Shown here in pieces: positions 1 to 8,342 of a stretch of DNA of 64,000 nucleotides. The position numbers and the translations under genes were made by a program. Below the pieces are notes generated by a model. It was not told where the DNA came from. It did not search any database and saw only the letters and a program-made list of their open reading frames with translations. Each line of letters begins with the position of its first letter. The stretch's first letter is position 1. The stretch comes from Candidatus Poribacteria bacterium (lineage in GTDB: Bacteria > Poribacteria > WGA-4E > WGA-3G). The stretch covers positions 1 to 64,000 of the forward strand of contig PYJA01000021.1 of assembly GCA_003635185.1 (NCBI GenBank), given 5' to 3'.

Positions 1-85
1 AGGGAATTAACTAACAATCCCAAGCATTTATGCTTCAAATCAACGGTATGAATGCCATTAAGGCATTCCCTGGGTCCAAAAACGT

Positions 86-115
86 TTGACATTCGGAGAT
101 TTTTTGTGGTATACT
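86..115 (+). promoter_or_regulatory. Sigma-70-like promoter before mini-TnpB
   Basis: A perfect TTGACA (86-91) lies 18 bases from TATACT (110-115). It could drive the small TnpB-derived gene and the RNA-like region after it. Confidence 0.55.
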
Positions 116-195
116 TATAGGACTGACTCCGTGACGGATTTGTTAGGTCCGTCACACCACTAACAATGGGAGTCAGAAACCCAGAGGAGTCAGAT

Positions 196-435
196 ATGTC
201 CTTCAAAACCCATAAAATCGCATTAGCGCCAACATTTAGAGAAAGACGCTGGTTTGCTTCTCAATTTACAGAGGCATCGCAATACTTTGCATCGTCAAAG
301 ACCTGCAGCCGTTGTGGGTATAAAAAGAGAGACCTAACACTATCGGAAAGAACGTATCATTGCAGTCAATGTGATGTTTCTATAGATAGAGATGTCAACG
401 CTGCAATAAACTTGAGAACCCTCGCTGTCGGATAG
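196..435 (+). pseudogene. Internally deleted TnpB (IS200/IS605 OrfB)
   Basis: The 79-residue product joins the N-terminal start of TnpB (KTHKIALAPTFRERRWFASQ) directly to the C-terminal zinc ribbon and last RuvC motif: CSRCG, CSQC and DRDVNAAIN. The middle of about 300 residues, which holds the first RuvC Asp and the Glu of an active TnpB nuclease, is missing, so nuclease activity is not expected. The start at 196 is chosen because GAGGAGT lies just upstream. The reading frame is still open across the junction, which suggests either a recent clean deletion or retention of a zinc-ribbon protein. It is probably a relic of a mobile element. A regulatory role would be speculation. Confidence 0.7.
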
Positions 436-570
436 ACAGAGAGCCTAAACGCCTGTGGAGTTTGTGTGAGACACCAAGCAAGTTCAGGAAGGGTGCAATA
501 GACGGTGAAGCAGGAATCACATAGGAGGGTTGTGTGTTTCAAAGAAGCACACGGCTTTAGCCGTAGTGAG
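436..570 (+). ncRNA. Possible omega-RNA/right-end region of IS605 element
   Basis: This stretch follows the tnpB stop without any reading frame. It ends with a hairpin (CGGCT 552-556, AGCCG 559-563, with outer CAC 548-550 and GTG 566-568). In IS200/IS605 elements the guide RNA for TnpB comes from the 3' end of tnpB into the right end, with the guide lying beyond the element. Here the guide would fall at the start of the DUF151 gene. This is assigned by position and hairpin only. Confidence 0.35.
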
Positions 571-589
571 TATCACAAGGAGAAATAAC

Positions 590-1084
590 ATGGTAGAAGT
601 TAAGATTGAATTTCTGTTCTTTGATCAAAACGCAGGCGCACCGGTTGTCGTCTTAAAAGAAAAAGAAGCCGAATCTAAACGGATATTGTTAATATGGATA
701 GGCGAAGCAGAGGCATCGGCTATAGAGTACCGTTTGAAAAAGGTTGCGCTGCCACGCCCGATGACACATGACCTGCTGAAGAACGTTATTGACACGATTT
801 CTGGTGAGGTAATTTCTATCTGTATCAGTGCGGTTGAAAAACAAACCTTTTTTGCCCAAGTAAAACTTGAAGTGAACGGGCAAGAATACGATATAGATTC
901 GCGACCGAGTGATGCCCTCGCCCTTGCTATCCGATGTGAAGTGCCGATCTATGTTGAGGAGAAAGTCATTGAAGAAAACGGTTTCCTTGAGGCGGAGGTG
1001 AAAAAAGAGAAACCGATACGACGCGATGCTAAAGATGTTTTAGAAAACCTGGATGAAGAGATTATAAAAAATTATACGGTTTAG
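590..1084 (+). CDS. Bifunctional nuclease family protein (DUF151/BFN)
   Basis: The 164-residue protein matches the DUF151 family, recognised by the stretch RPMTHDLLKNVIDTISGEV and by SRPSDALALAIRCEVPIYV, which is the family hallmark. Family members in plants and bacteria have been linked to DNase/RNase activity, but the physiological substrate is poorly defined. The start at 590 is supported by AAGGAGA at 577-583. A longer frame from 530 would run through the IS right end and is not preferred. The C-terminus carries a charged extension beyond the core. The gene stands alone, with the IS605 remnant immediately upstream and the methyltransferase island downstream. Confidence 0.85.
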   Translation: MVEVKIEFLFFDQNAGAPVVVLKEKEAESKRILLIWIGEAEASAIEYRLKKVALPRPMTHDLLKNVIDTISGEVISICISAVEKQTFFAQVKLEVNGQEYDIDSRPSDALALAIRCEVPIYVEEKVIEENGFLEAEVKKEKPIRRDAKDVLENLDEEIIKNYTV

Positions 1085-1175
1085 CCAGCAATCTGTAAAA
1101 CGAAAGATTGATTGTGCTAAAACACGTCCAGGTAACTTTTGCTCTGAACTCCATTCAATATGGGAATATAGCCCC

Positions 1176-2081
1176 ATGGAAAACGCATTTAGCAAAAACT
1201 ATTTTGTGCTCCATGATAGTTGCACAACAGCTTTGGATACCAGCAACTTTGTCTCAAAGATAGACCTATCCTTTCTTGATCCGCCTTTCAATCAAGACAA
1301 AGCATACAATCAATGGGATGATAACCTGCCGCCTGAAGAGTATTGGGAATGGATGCAAGAGGTATGTTCAAAAATCTATGCCTTAACTTCCGATGGTGGT
1401 GCTATCTATTTCATGCAACGCGAAAAAAATACAGAATTCGTTTTGCAATGCTTACGCGATAGTGGGTGGACTTTTCAAAATCTGATTGTTTGGAAAAAGA
1501 AAACCTCTGCAGTTCCAGGGATGAAGCGATTTGGAAAACACTATCAAATAATTGGGTTTGCAACAAAAGGCAAAACACCACGCGTTTTCAATCGTCTACG
1601 TATTGATCCGCCACTGCCCGCAGATTACAAGTATACGCGCGAAAACGGTATGTTCGTTACCGATGTCTGGGATGATATTCGCGAGTTAACATCAGGCTAT
1701 TTTGCAGGCGATGAAGCACTGCGCGACGCAGAGGGAAATCGCTTACACAAACAGCAAACTCCTATCCAACTCCTTCTTCGGATTATCCTCTCTTCCACAA
1801 ATCCCGGTGATGTCGTCCTTGATCCGTTTGCAGGTTCTGGGACAACATTGGTAGTGTCAGAGCAATTGGCACGAAAATCGATAGGCATTGAACTTGACGC
1901 ATTCAACATAGAACTTATTCAAAACAGACTTGCAGAACAGAGAGAATCAGATGATGTCTCGCGCTTTTTCAAGGATTACGCGTGTACTCAGGATTTGGAT
2001 GTGATTTGGGGGAAAGAACAATCCGAGTTAATAAAGTCAATTACCTCTAATCAGAGAACCTTTTTTGAAGCAAATATATAA
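1176..2081 (+). CDS. DNA methyltransferase, DPPF type (probable N6-adenine)
   Basis: This 301-residue SAM-dependent DNA amino-methyltransferase has catalytic motif IV, DPPF (35-38), near the N-terminus and the SAM-binding motif DPFAGSG (216-222) near the C-terminus, which is the beta-class order of the N6_N4_Mtase family. DPP(F/Y) is usually seen in adenine-N6 enzymes. The spacer contains GFATKGKTPRVFNR, typical of the family. No target-recognition domain stands out. It is the first of four adjacent + strand genes for methyl transfer or removal and is followed after about 10 bases by the next. No restriction enzyme gene is visible nearby, so it may be an orphan methylase or part of a non-classical system. 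Confidence 0.85.
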   Translation: MENAFSKNYFVLHDSCTTALDTSNFVSKIDLSFLDPPFNQDKAYNQWDDNLPPEEYWEWMQEVCSKIYALTSDGGAIYFMQREKNTEFVLQCLRDSGWTFQNLIVWKKKTSAVPGMKRFGKHYQIIGFATKGKTPRVFNRLRIDPPLPADYKYTRENGMFVTDVWDDIRELTSGYFAGDEALRDAEGNRLHKQQTPIQLLLRIILSSTNPGDVVLDPFAGSGTTLVVSEQLARKSIGIELDAFNIELIQNRLAEQRESDDVSRFFKDYACTQDLDVIWGKEQSELIKSITSNQRTFFEANI

Positions 2082-2091
2082 ATAGAATTTT

Positions 2092-3249
2092 GTGGCGACA
2101 ATGCAATTAGCTTTTGATTTTCACCAACCTAAAAGTTTTTTGGCTTCTGTACCTACGGAAGCGGACGAATTTTGGACAGCAAAACAACGTGCTGGTCACT
2201 CTATCCACGAGATTTCATATCGTGCCTGTTACAAACCGCAATTACCAGCATATTTTATTGAAAAGTTTTGCGAACCAGAATCTGTCGTTTACGATCCGTT
2301 TATGGGGCGCGGAACAACGCTAATAGAGGCGCAGCTTCACGGACATAGGGCGATTGGCAATGATATAAATCCTCTGTCAATAATCCTTACATCTCCCCGT
2401 CTCAATCCGCCTACGTTACTGGATATTGAAAAGAGATTATCTGATGTTGACCTATCAAATGGCATTGAAATTGATCATGATCTCTTAGTCTTTTTCCACG
2501 AAGGGACACTCAGGGAAATTTACGGATGGAGAACCTATTTCCAACAGGAACAACTCGATACGGTTGATGCATGGTTACAGATGGTAGCGTGTAGCCGTCT
2601 CACAGGACATTCTACCGGTTTCTTCTCTGTTTTCACTCTTCCACCAAATCTTGCAGCCTCGGTTACTTCCCAAAAGAAAATTAATGAAAAACGGAATCAG
2701 TCACCAGAATACCGAAATACAAAGGAGTTAATACACCGCAAATCTAAGCAGTTGTTACGCCACAGTCTTCCTAATCATTTTTGGCGAAACGATGCTGTCC
2801 TATTCACCGAATCTGCAGAAAACACACCCCAAATCGCGGACGAATCGGTTGATTTAGTTGTCACCTCCCCTCCCTTTCTTGATACTGTTGACTATGAGCA
2901 AGACAACTGGTTACGGATGTGGTTTTGTGATATAGAAATTGAAGCAGGTAAAATCTGGCAAATAAAATCGCTGGAGGATTGGGTTTCTCGGATGACAGAT
3001 GTTTTTGTGGAACTGCATCGGATATTAAAACGAACAGGCAGAATCGCTTTTGAGGTAGGAGAGGTTCGGAAGGGTGCGGTCTTGTTAGAAAATGCCGTTG
3101 CCAAAGCAGCTCTGGATGCTGGATTTGTGCCTGAAAAATTGATGATAAACGCGCAGCACTTTACGAAAACGGCAAATTGTTGGGGCGTTTCCAATAACAG
3201 CAAAGGCACAAACAGCAACCGTATTGTTATTTTAAAGAAAAATGCGTAA
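2092..3249 (+). CDS. DNA methyltransferase, SPPF type (probable N4-cytosine)
   Basis: This 385-residue enzyme has SAM motif DPFMGRG (68-74) first and catalytic SPPF (259-262) later, the reverse of its two neighbours. The SPP(F/Y) form is usual for cytosine-N4 methylases. The region between the motifs (about 100-250) is long and could hold target recognition. The motif FEVGEVRKG follows in the C-terminal half, as in related enzymes. The reading frame begins with GTG at 2092, and ATG at 2101 is an equally possible start. It lies close behind the first methyltransferase and is probably co-transcribed with it. Its specificity cannot be read from the sequence. Confidence 0.82.
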   Translation: MATMQLAFDFHQPKSFLASVPTEADEFWTAKQRAGHSIHEISYRACYKPQLPAYFIEKFCEPESVVYDPFMGRGTTLIEAQLHGHRAIGNDINPLSIILTSPRLNPPTLLDIEKRLSDVDLSNGIEIDHDLLVFFHEGTLREIYGWRTYFQQEQLDTVDAWLQMVACSRLTGHSTGFFSVFTLPPNLAASVTSQKKINEKRNQSPEYRNTKELIHRKSKQLLRHSLPNHFWRNDAVLFTESAENTPQIADESVDLVVTSPPFLDTVDYEQDNWLRMWFCDIEIEAGKIWQIKSLEDWVSRMTDVFVELHRILKRTGRIAFEVGEVRKGAVLLENAVAKAALDAGFVPEKLMINAQHFTKTANCWGVSNNSKGTNSNRIVILKKNA

Positions 3250-3289
3250 TCATAGTAAATTATAAAATATATTGACACATCTTCTGTCC

Positions 3290-3338
3290 GAGCGATCTCC
3301 TAATCGCGATGGACAATAATATGTTGACGAAGCAGTAG
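3290..3338. repeat. 49-bp dispersed repeat, copy 1
   Basis: This stretch begins GAGCGATCTCC and ends GAAGCAGTAG. It closely matches 42143-42191, with only a few substitutions. It lies between two methyltransferase genes and has no coding potential. Confidence 0.7.
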
Positions 3339-3375
3339 AGTAAATTTCCGCGTTGAGCACAAGGGAGACTTCAGG

Positions 3376-4353
3376 ATGGATAAAATAAAAGAGACTTTTG
3401 ACTTTGCGAAACGTCAGATTTCAATTTCAAATTGCTATGATGCGAACGTGGACGTTGTCCTGTTTGATGGAGATTGTCATGAACTACTAACACAGATTCC
3501 ATCAAACTCGCTGGACTTGGTTATCACCTCTCCACCATACAACGTAGGCAAAAAATATGAGAAAAAAATGTCCTTGCAGGCATATCTTAAAAATCAGGAA
3601 CCTGTAATAGTCGAACTCGTTCGGGTGCTTGCCGACACCGGAAACCTTTGCTGGCAGGTAGGCAATTATGTTGAGAAGGGCGAGGTCTTTCCGCTTGATA
3701 TTTATTTTTATGAAATTTTTAAACGGTTCGGCTTAAAATTGCGGAATAGGATCATCTGGCGATTTAATCACGGTTTGCACTGCAAAAATCGGTTTTCGGG
3801 ACGCTACGAAGTTATCTTATGGTTTTCCAAAAGCGATGAATACATTTTCAATCTTGATCCGGTACGTGTTCCATCTAAATACCCAGGTAAACGCCATTTC
3901 AAAGGGCCAAAACGTGGTCAACTTTCAGGAAATCCGCTTGGCAAAAACCCATCTGATATTTGGGATATAGTCACACATGACTGGGAAGATGGCGTATGGG
4001 ATATTCCAAACGTGAAAGCGAACCATCCAGAAAAAACCGAACATCCGTGCCAGTTTCCTGTGGAATTAGTGCAGCGATGCGTGTTGGCACTCACGCAGCC
4101 CGAGGGAGTCGTTTTTGACCCGTATTGTGGTGTTGGCTCGACGATTATCGCTGCCTTGCAGCATGACCGCAAAGCAATTGCCGCAGAACTTGATTCAAAC
4201 TATATTACGATTACGCGTGAACGGATACAGAAGTTTGCAGATGGGGAATTGCCGCTACGCCCGCTCGGTAAACCGATCCACGAACCGACAGGGAAAGAAC
4301 GTGTGGCGCAGCTGCCTCTGGAATGGAATAGGGAACCGCAATTATTGCTATAG
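3376..4353 (+). CDS. DNA methyltransferase, SPPY type (probable N4-cytosine)
   Basis: This 325-residue beta-class DNA methyltransferase has catalytic TSPPY (51-55) and SAM-binding DPYCGVGS (248-255). The text around the first motif, DLVITSPPYNVGKKYE, is classic for type II N4-cytosine or N6-adenine methylases. The serine at the first position favours N4-cytosine. The start has AAGGGAG at 3360-3366. The stretch WDIPNVKANHPEKTEHPCQFP before the SAM motif is the usual WD.P..K...HP.P.P region of this group. Third of the four-gene methylation set. About 190 bases with no gene separate it from the AlkB fusion. Confidence 0.88.
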   Translation: MDKIKETFDFAKRQISISNCYDANVDVVLFDGDCHELLTQIPSNSLDLVITSPPYNVGKKYEKKMSLQAYLKNQEPVIVELVRVLADTGNLCWQVGNYVEKGEVFPLDIYFYEIFKRFGLKLRNRIIWRFNHGLHCKNRFSGRYEVILWFSKSDEYIFNLDPVRVPSKYPGKRHFKGPKRGQLSGNPLGKNPSDIWDIVTHDWEDGVWDIPNVKANHPEKTEHPCQFPVELVQRCVLALTQPEGVVFDPYCGVGSTIIAALQHDRKAIAAELDSNYITITRERIQKFADGELPLRPLGKPIHEPTGKERVAQLPLEWNREPQLLL

Positions 4354-4543
4354 TATCAATGTAGGAGTCCATATCGGTTACAATTATTCAATTGACAACA
4401 AACAACTCTTGCTTGAATTTTGGGAACAAGAGGCAGTAAAATTAAAATATCTATACATTTCAATAAACCTAAAACAGACAAAAAAGGCCTCTACACTATT
4501 TGTCAATTGACAGTCCAACGATTATACTGAAGGGACTCAAAAC

Positions 4544-6139
4544 ATGTTCTATATACACTGCTATGATGATAATTACTACAGCCCCAGCGATAACCTCCGA
4601 GAATTATTAAAGACGCAGATTGTTCAACCATTTAGAGACGCGAAGCCGGACGTAGTACGACTGTATCATCGACGACCAAACCCTGATTACAATACAATTA
4701 ATTCTCTCCAAGAGAATATTTTGGAAAGAGGAAGTACCAACTTTGATATTCAATCCGTTGATGAGCATTTTGGGGTTTTTTCTCCAAGAGAGAAAGTGCT
4801 ATTTTACTGTGCCGATTACATGTCTATGCACCTTACTGGTAGTTACCACATATATAGCAAATATATAATGCGACAGAAACATATATCAGAATGTAACCAC
4901 ATAATTTTTGTTGACTATGGTTGTGGTCCTTTAACTTCAGGTATTGCGTTCTGGAATGCGCTGAGTAAACCGAATATCACTTATATAGGTATTGATATAG
5001 CAAAAAGCATGCTTAATCAAGCATCAGAAATCAATAGAAATAGTCCTATTGGTAATAGTATTCCATATTTCAAGAATATCACTTTAAGTCAAAATTACGA
5101 AATAGTTCCCGAGTTACTAAGTGCTATACAGAGGGATACTCCTTCCGATACAGTGATTGTATTAAACTTCTGCTATGTCCTGGCACCAATAACATTCATT
5201 GGTGACATCCAAAATCTTATTGATTCGATTCACAGTGCAGTACAAGTTTCTAATAATAAAATATGCATGTTATATCAAAATCCTTCAAAGTTAGCGAATG
5301 CACATATACATTGGTCGAAACTTCAAAATGAAGTGTTGAATTATAGTTATTTTCCCATACAAAATTTTGTAACACAGGGGGAAGATGTTAGTTATAGATA
5401 TGAAGTCTTAATGACGGGTAGAATGAGTCAAGTGATTGATGTCAGATATGATATACAATTGGTAGTATTTTTAGGGAGTCAAGACATGGATGCAACACAA
5501 TTACCATTACTGCCAGATAATAAGCAAACTCCTCAGCCAAAACCCAATGAAAAAAAAGAGGTGTTGATCAAGGGGATACCAGGACTGCGGTATATAGAAA
5601 ACTATATCACAGAGGATGAACAGGATCAGTTATTAGCACATGTGGACAAAGAAGGACTTTGGTTAAAAGACTTAAAGAGGCGCGTTCAGCATTACGGTTT
5701 TAAGTATAACTACAAAGCACGCAAGGTGGATATGAGCATGCGTGTAGGTGAGTTGCCAAAATGGCTGAAAGATCTCAGCGTAAAATTGTATCAAGAGGGT
5801 TACATGCCAAAAATTGCGGATCAGGTGATCGTCAATGAATACGAACCTGGACAAGGAATTTCTGCACATATTGATTGTGAACCCTGTTTTCAAGATACAA
5901 TAACCTCCTTGAGTTTAGGCTCCAGTTGTGTTATGGAATTCACAAACAAATTCGACAAAAACGAAAAGGTTCCGCTTTGGTTAGATCCAGGAAGTCTTAT
6001 CGTCCTGAGTGATGAAGCAAGATATAGTTGGTTACATGCGATCCCTCCCAGACAAAAAGATAAGTTAGATGGTCGTGAGGAGCACAGGTCCAGAAAGCGG
6101 AGGGTATCGCTTACATTTAGAAAAGTGATCATAGGTTAA
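4544..6139 (+). CDS. SAM methyltransferase fused to AlkB-like 2OG-Fe(II) dioxygenase
   Basis: The 531-residue protein has two recognisable parts. Residues about 90-280 look like a class I SAM methyltransferase, with motif I DYGCG (124-128) and GIDIAKSMLNQA as the acidic-loop strand. No NPPY or SPPY motif is evident there. Residues about 345-531 are an AlkB-like oxygenase with iron ligands H442 and D444 (HID), distal H498, and R520/R526 in RRVSLTFR, which bind 2-oxoglutarate. The fold around NEYEPGQGISAHID is that of ALKBH8/AlkB proteins. ALKBH8 also joins an AlkB and a methyltransferase, but in the opposite order. AlkB enzymes remove N-methyl groups oxidatively from DNA or RNA. Placement after three DNA methylases suggests DNA as substrate, but RNA is possible. 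Start has GAAGGGA upstream. Confidence 0.8.
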   Translation: MFYIHCYDDNYYSPSDNLRELLKTQIVQPFRDAKPDVVRLYHRRPNPDYNTINSLQENILERGSTNFDIQSVDEHFGVFSPREKVLFYCADYMSMHLTGSYHIYSKYIMRQKHISECNHIIFVDYGCGPLTSGIAFWNALSKPNITYIGIDIAKSMLNQASEINRNSPIGNSIPYFKNITLSQNYEIVPELLSAIQRDTPSDTVIVLNFCYVLAPITFIGDIQNLIDSIHSAVQVSNNKICMLYQNPSKLANAHIHWSKLQNEVLNYSYFPIQNFVTQGEDVSYRYEVLMTGRMSQVIDVRYDIQLVVFLGSQDMDATQLPLLPDNKQTPQPKPNEKKEVLIKGIPGLRYIENYITEDEQDQLLAHVDKEGLWLKDLKRRVQHYGFKYNYKARKVDMSMRVGELPKWLKDLSVKLYQEGYMPKIADQVIVNEYEPGQGISAHIDCEPCFQDTITSLSLGSSCVMEFTNKFDKNEKVPLWLDPGSLIVLSDEARYSWLHAIPPRQKDKLDGREEHRSRKRRVSLTFRKVIIG

Positions 6140-6293
6140 TGTATTTGTGGCTGGGTTGCACACAAGCGAAACCTAACACTATTGTGTTCAAAATAACCAC
6201 CTGGACAGAGATATTAATAACAAACTTTCTATAGAGGAGACATCAGCGGTAGTTTCAAATCACAACTATCAGAATCAACAAGGAGAATCATTT

Positions 6294-7484
6294 ATGAAAA
6301 CAACTGACATAAAAGCAACGGCAACAAAATATATTATTAACACTTACGGTGACAGAAGTCTTGCATTCGTTAAGGGTGAAGGCCCCTATCTATGGGATGC
6401 AGAAGGCAAAAAATATCTCGATTTTTTAGGAGGGTTAGCAGTCAACGGGTTAGGACATGCGCATCCCAAAGTTGTCGCCGCAATTCGTGAGCAAGCAGGC
6501 AATCTGCTGCACACCTCTAACCTCTACTACATACAACCACAGGCAGAATTAGCAAAACTACTGATTGAAAATTCGGATTTGGACCAGTGTTTCTTCTGTA
6601 ATAGTGGTGCTGAGGCGAATGAAGCAGCGATTAAAATAGCGCGAAAATTTGCCAAAGACAGTGGAAGAACAGATGCGTATGAAATCATCACAATGGATAA
6701 TTCGTTTCACGGACGGACAATGGCAACGATTACTGCCACAGCACAGACGAAATACCACGTCGGGTTTGAACCAATGCTTGAGGGCTTTAAATATGTTCCA
6801 TTTGACGATCTTGATGCAACCGAAGCAGCTATCAGTGAAAAAACCTGTGCTATTTTAGTTGAGCCGATTCAGTCCGAAGGCGGCGTGAATATTCCAAGCG
6901 ATGGATACCTACAAGGATTACGAGAACTTTGCGACAAGCATAATCTGCTCCTTATTTTTGACGAAGTACAAACAGCGATGGGTAGATTAGGGACATTTTT
7001 TGGCTATCAAAGCTACGGTGTTGTGCCAGATGTGATTACAATGGCAAAGGCTCTCGGTAGTGGTGTTCCAATCGGTGCGATGTTGGCAAAACAACACGTA
7101 GCTGAAAGTTTTGTCCCCGGTACTCATGCAGCGACATTCGGTGGTAATTTCTTATCCAGTGCTGCAGCAGTTGCAACGATAGAAACTATCCTTGAAGAAA
7201 ATCTCGCGGTAAATGCCGTTAAAATGGGGAACTACCTTGCAGGTGGACTTATGGAACTCAAGGGCGAGTATCCAATCAAAGAAGTCCGTGGCAAAGGTTT
7301 GTTACGGGGACTTGTGATGGAAGAGGATGCTAAACCGCTTGCAGCCAAATGTATAGAAAACGGGTTAGTCACGATCTGCACCAACGATTATGTCCTCCGA
7401 TTTTTGCCGCCGCTCAATATCAATGCCAATCATGTTGAAGAAGCGGTAAATATCGTTGAAAAATCGATGTCAGAGGTCTTCTAA
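6294..7484 (+). CDS. argD: Acetylornithine/N-succinyl-DAP aminotransferase
   Basis: This class III PLP aminotransferase (396 residues, normal length) transfers the amino group from glutamate in arginine biosynthesis, and often also in lysine biosynthesis. Visible features are FLGGLAVNGLGHAHP, CNSGAEANEAAIKIAR, IFDEVQTAMGR and the PLP lysine K252 in MAKALGSG. The ribosome site is AAGGAGA. The next gene's ATG directly follows its stop, so the lipoprotein and ispE are probably in the same transcript. No other arginine genes lie nearby. Confidence 0.93.
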   Translation: MKTTDIKATATKYIINTYGDRSLAFVKGEGPYLWDAEGKKYLDFLGGLAVNGLGHAHPKVVAAIREQAGNLLHTSNLYYIQPQAELAKLLIENSDLDQCFFCNSGAEANEAAIKIARKFAKDSGRTDAYEIITMDNSFHGRTMATITATAQTKYHVGFEPMLEGFKYVPFDDLDATEAAISEKTCAILVEPIQSEGGVNIPSDGYLQGLRELCDKHNLLLIFDEVQTAMGRLGTFFGYQSYGVVPDVITMAKALGSGVPIGAMLAKQHVAESFVPGTHAATFGGNFLSSAAAVATIETILEENLAVNAVKMGNYLAGGLMELKGEYPIKEVRGKGLLRGLVMEEDAKPLAAKCIENGLVTICTNDYVLRFLPPLNINANHVEEAVNIVEKSMSEVF

Positions 7485-8342
7485 ATGAGAAATCGTCTTA
7501 TTACCAGTTTTCCTCTGTTCCTCTTAGTGTTGATAACAATTATCGGTTGTAGCGTTAAAACCTCTGACATTAACCCGCTGCCTGTAGAAATATCACAATT
7601 TGCTCCACATTTAGAAACGCTCCAAGAGAGATACGACCTAACCGATTCCTTAAAAACTACCAAAATGATGGTCACGATTCAGGAAGCAGATCGCAAACCT
7701 GAAGAACTCCGCGAATTACTATGGTATAAGAAATCTGAGGATGGCGGTGAACTTCTACATATTCAAGCCTTAGGGGCGTTCAATGATACAAAAGGGATTG
7801 CAATTGCAAACCGAGATCAATTCCTACTTGTTTTACCTGATGAACGAGAGGGATATTCAGGTGAGTTATCTGACGGTATCTTGCAAAAAATCTTCGGTAT
7901 TGACCTACGTGTTTCTGATGTGCTCAGTGCTATCTTTGCAAATCCGTTTCTTGACGGACGCACCGAAAAGTTAAAAATCACGAATTCTGGGCAGAAGTTT
8001 GTCGTTACCCGCCCCGGTGTTGAAGCGGGACACACAGAGACTATCACGCTTCTTGTAAAAGAAGGTGAGCCGCGTGTGACAGAGTGGCATATCAATGACA
8101 AAGACAAGGTGTTGCAACAAAGTGTCGTTTTTGAAGATTATCGTGAAGTTGATGGCATCCTAAGACCTCACAAGGTTGAAATAAAACGGCCGCTTGAAAA
8201 AACGCGCGTTGTTGTGAAAATGACAAAAGTCCAACTGAACGTTGAAATTCCGGACAGTAAATTTGATTTTGAACCGTTTCTGACTGAAGGTATGAAAATT
8301 ATGCCGTTTTCGGAACTTGAGGAGACAGATGTCCCCGAATGA
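7485..8342 (+). CDS. Lipoprotein, LolA/LppX-like, unknown function
   Basis: The N-terminus is a lipoprotein signal ending IIGC with the acylated cysteine at residue 22. The mature 260 residues look like a beta-rich carrier fold of the LolA/outer-membrane lipoprotein-sorting type, with alternating strands such as GGELLHIQALGAF, KFVVTRPGVEAG and a late DSKFDFEP motif. The last is typical for proteins of this fold. No catalytic residues are evident. The gene starts at the base after the argD stop and its end overlaps the ispE start by four bases, so translation is likely coupled. The precise family is not certain. Confidence 0.6.
   Translation: MRNRLITSFPLFLLVLITIIGCSVKTSDINPLPVEISQFAPHLETLQERYDLTDSLKTTKMMVTIQEADRKPEELRELLWYKKSEDGGELLHIQALGAFNDTKGIAIANRDQFLLVLPDEREGYSGELSDGILQKIFGIDLRVSDVLSAIFANPFLDGRTEKLKITNSGQKFVVTRPGVEAGHTETITLLVKEGEPRVTEWHINDKDKVLQQSVVFEDYREVDGILRPHKVEIKRPLEKTRVVVKMTKVQLNVEIPDSKFDFEPFLTEGMKIMPFSELEETDVPE

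Larger units (their letters stand above)
22..574 (+). mobile_element. IS200/IS605-family remnant
   Basis: The left side holds two hairpins, AAGCAT/ATGCTT (22-35) and GAATGCC/GGCATTC (50-68), of the subterminal type used by Y1-transposase elements. The middle carries a shortened TnpB gene (196-435). The right side (about 436-570) is a long untranslated stretch ending in a CGGCT/AGCCG hairpin (552-563), the form expected of the scaffold end of a TnpB guide RNA. No TnpA gene is present, so the element cannot move by itself. A related left-end hairpin recurs at 37908-37940. Exact ends are not fixed from sequence alone. The right end stops a few bases before the ribosome site of the next gene. Confidence 0.65.

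Noticed and set aside
2892-3278. 128-codon frame on minus
   Set aside because: Antisense shadow of the SPPF methyltransferase.
4115-4510. 131-codon frame on +
   Set aside because: It overlaps the SPPY methyltransferase in another frame and shows no protein-like pattern.
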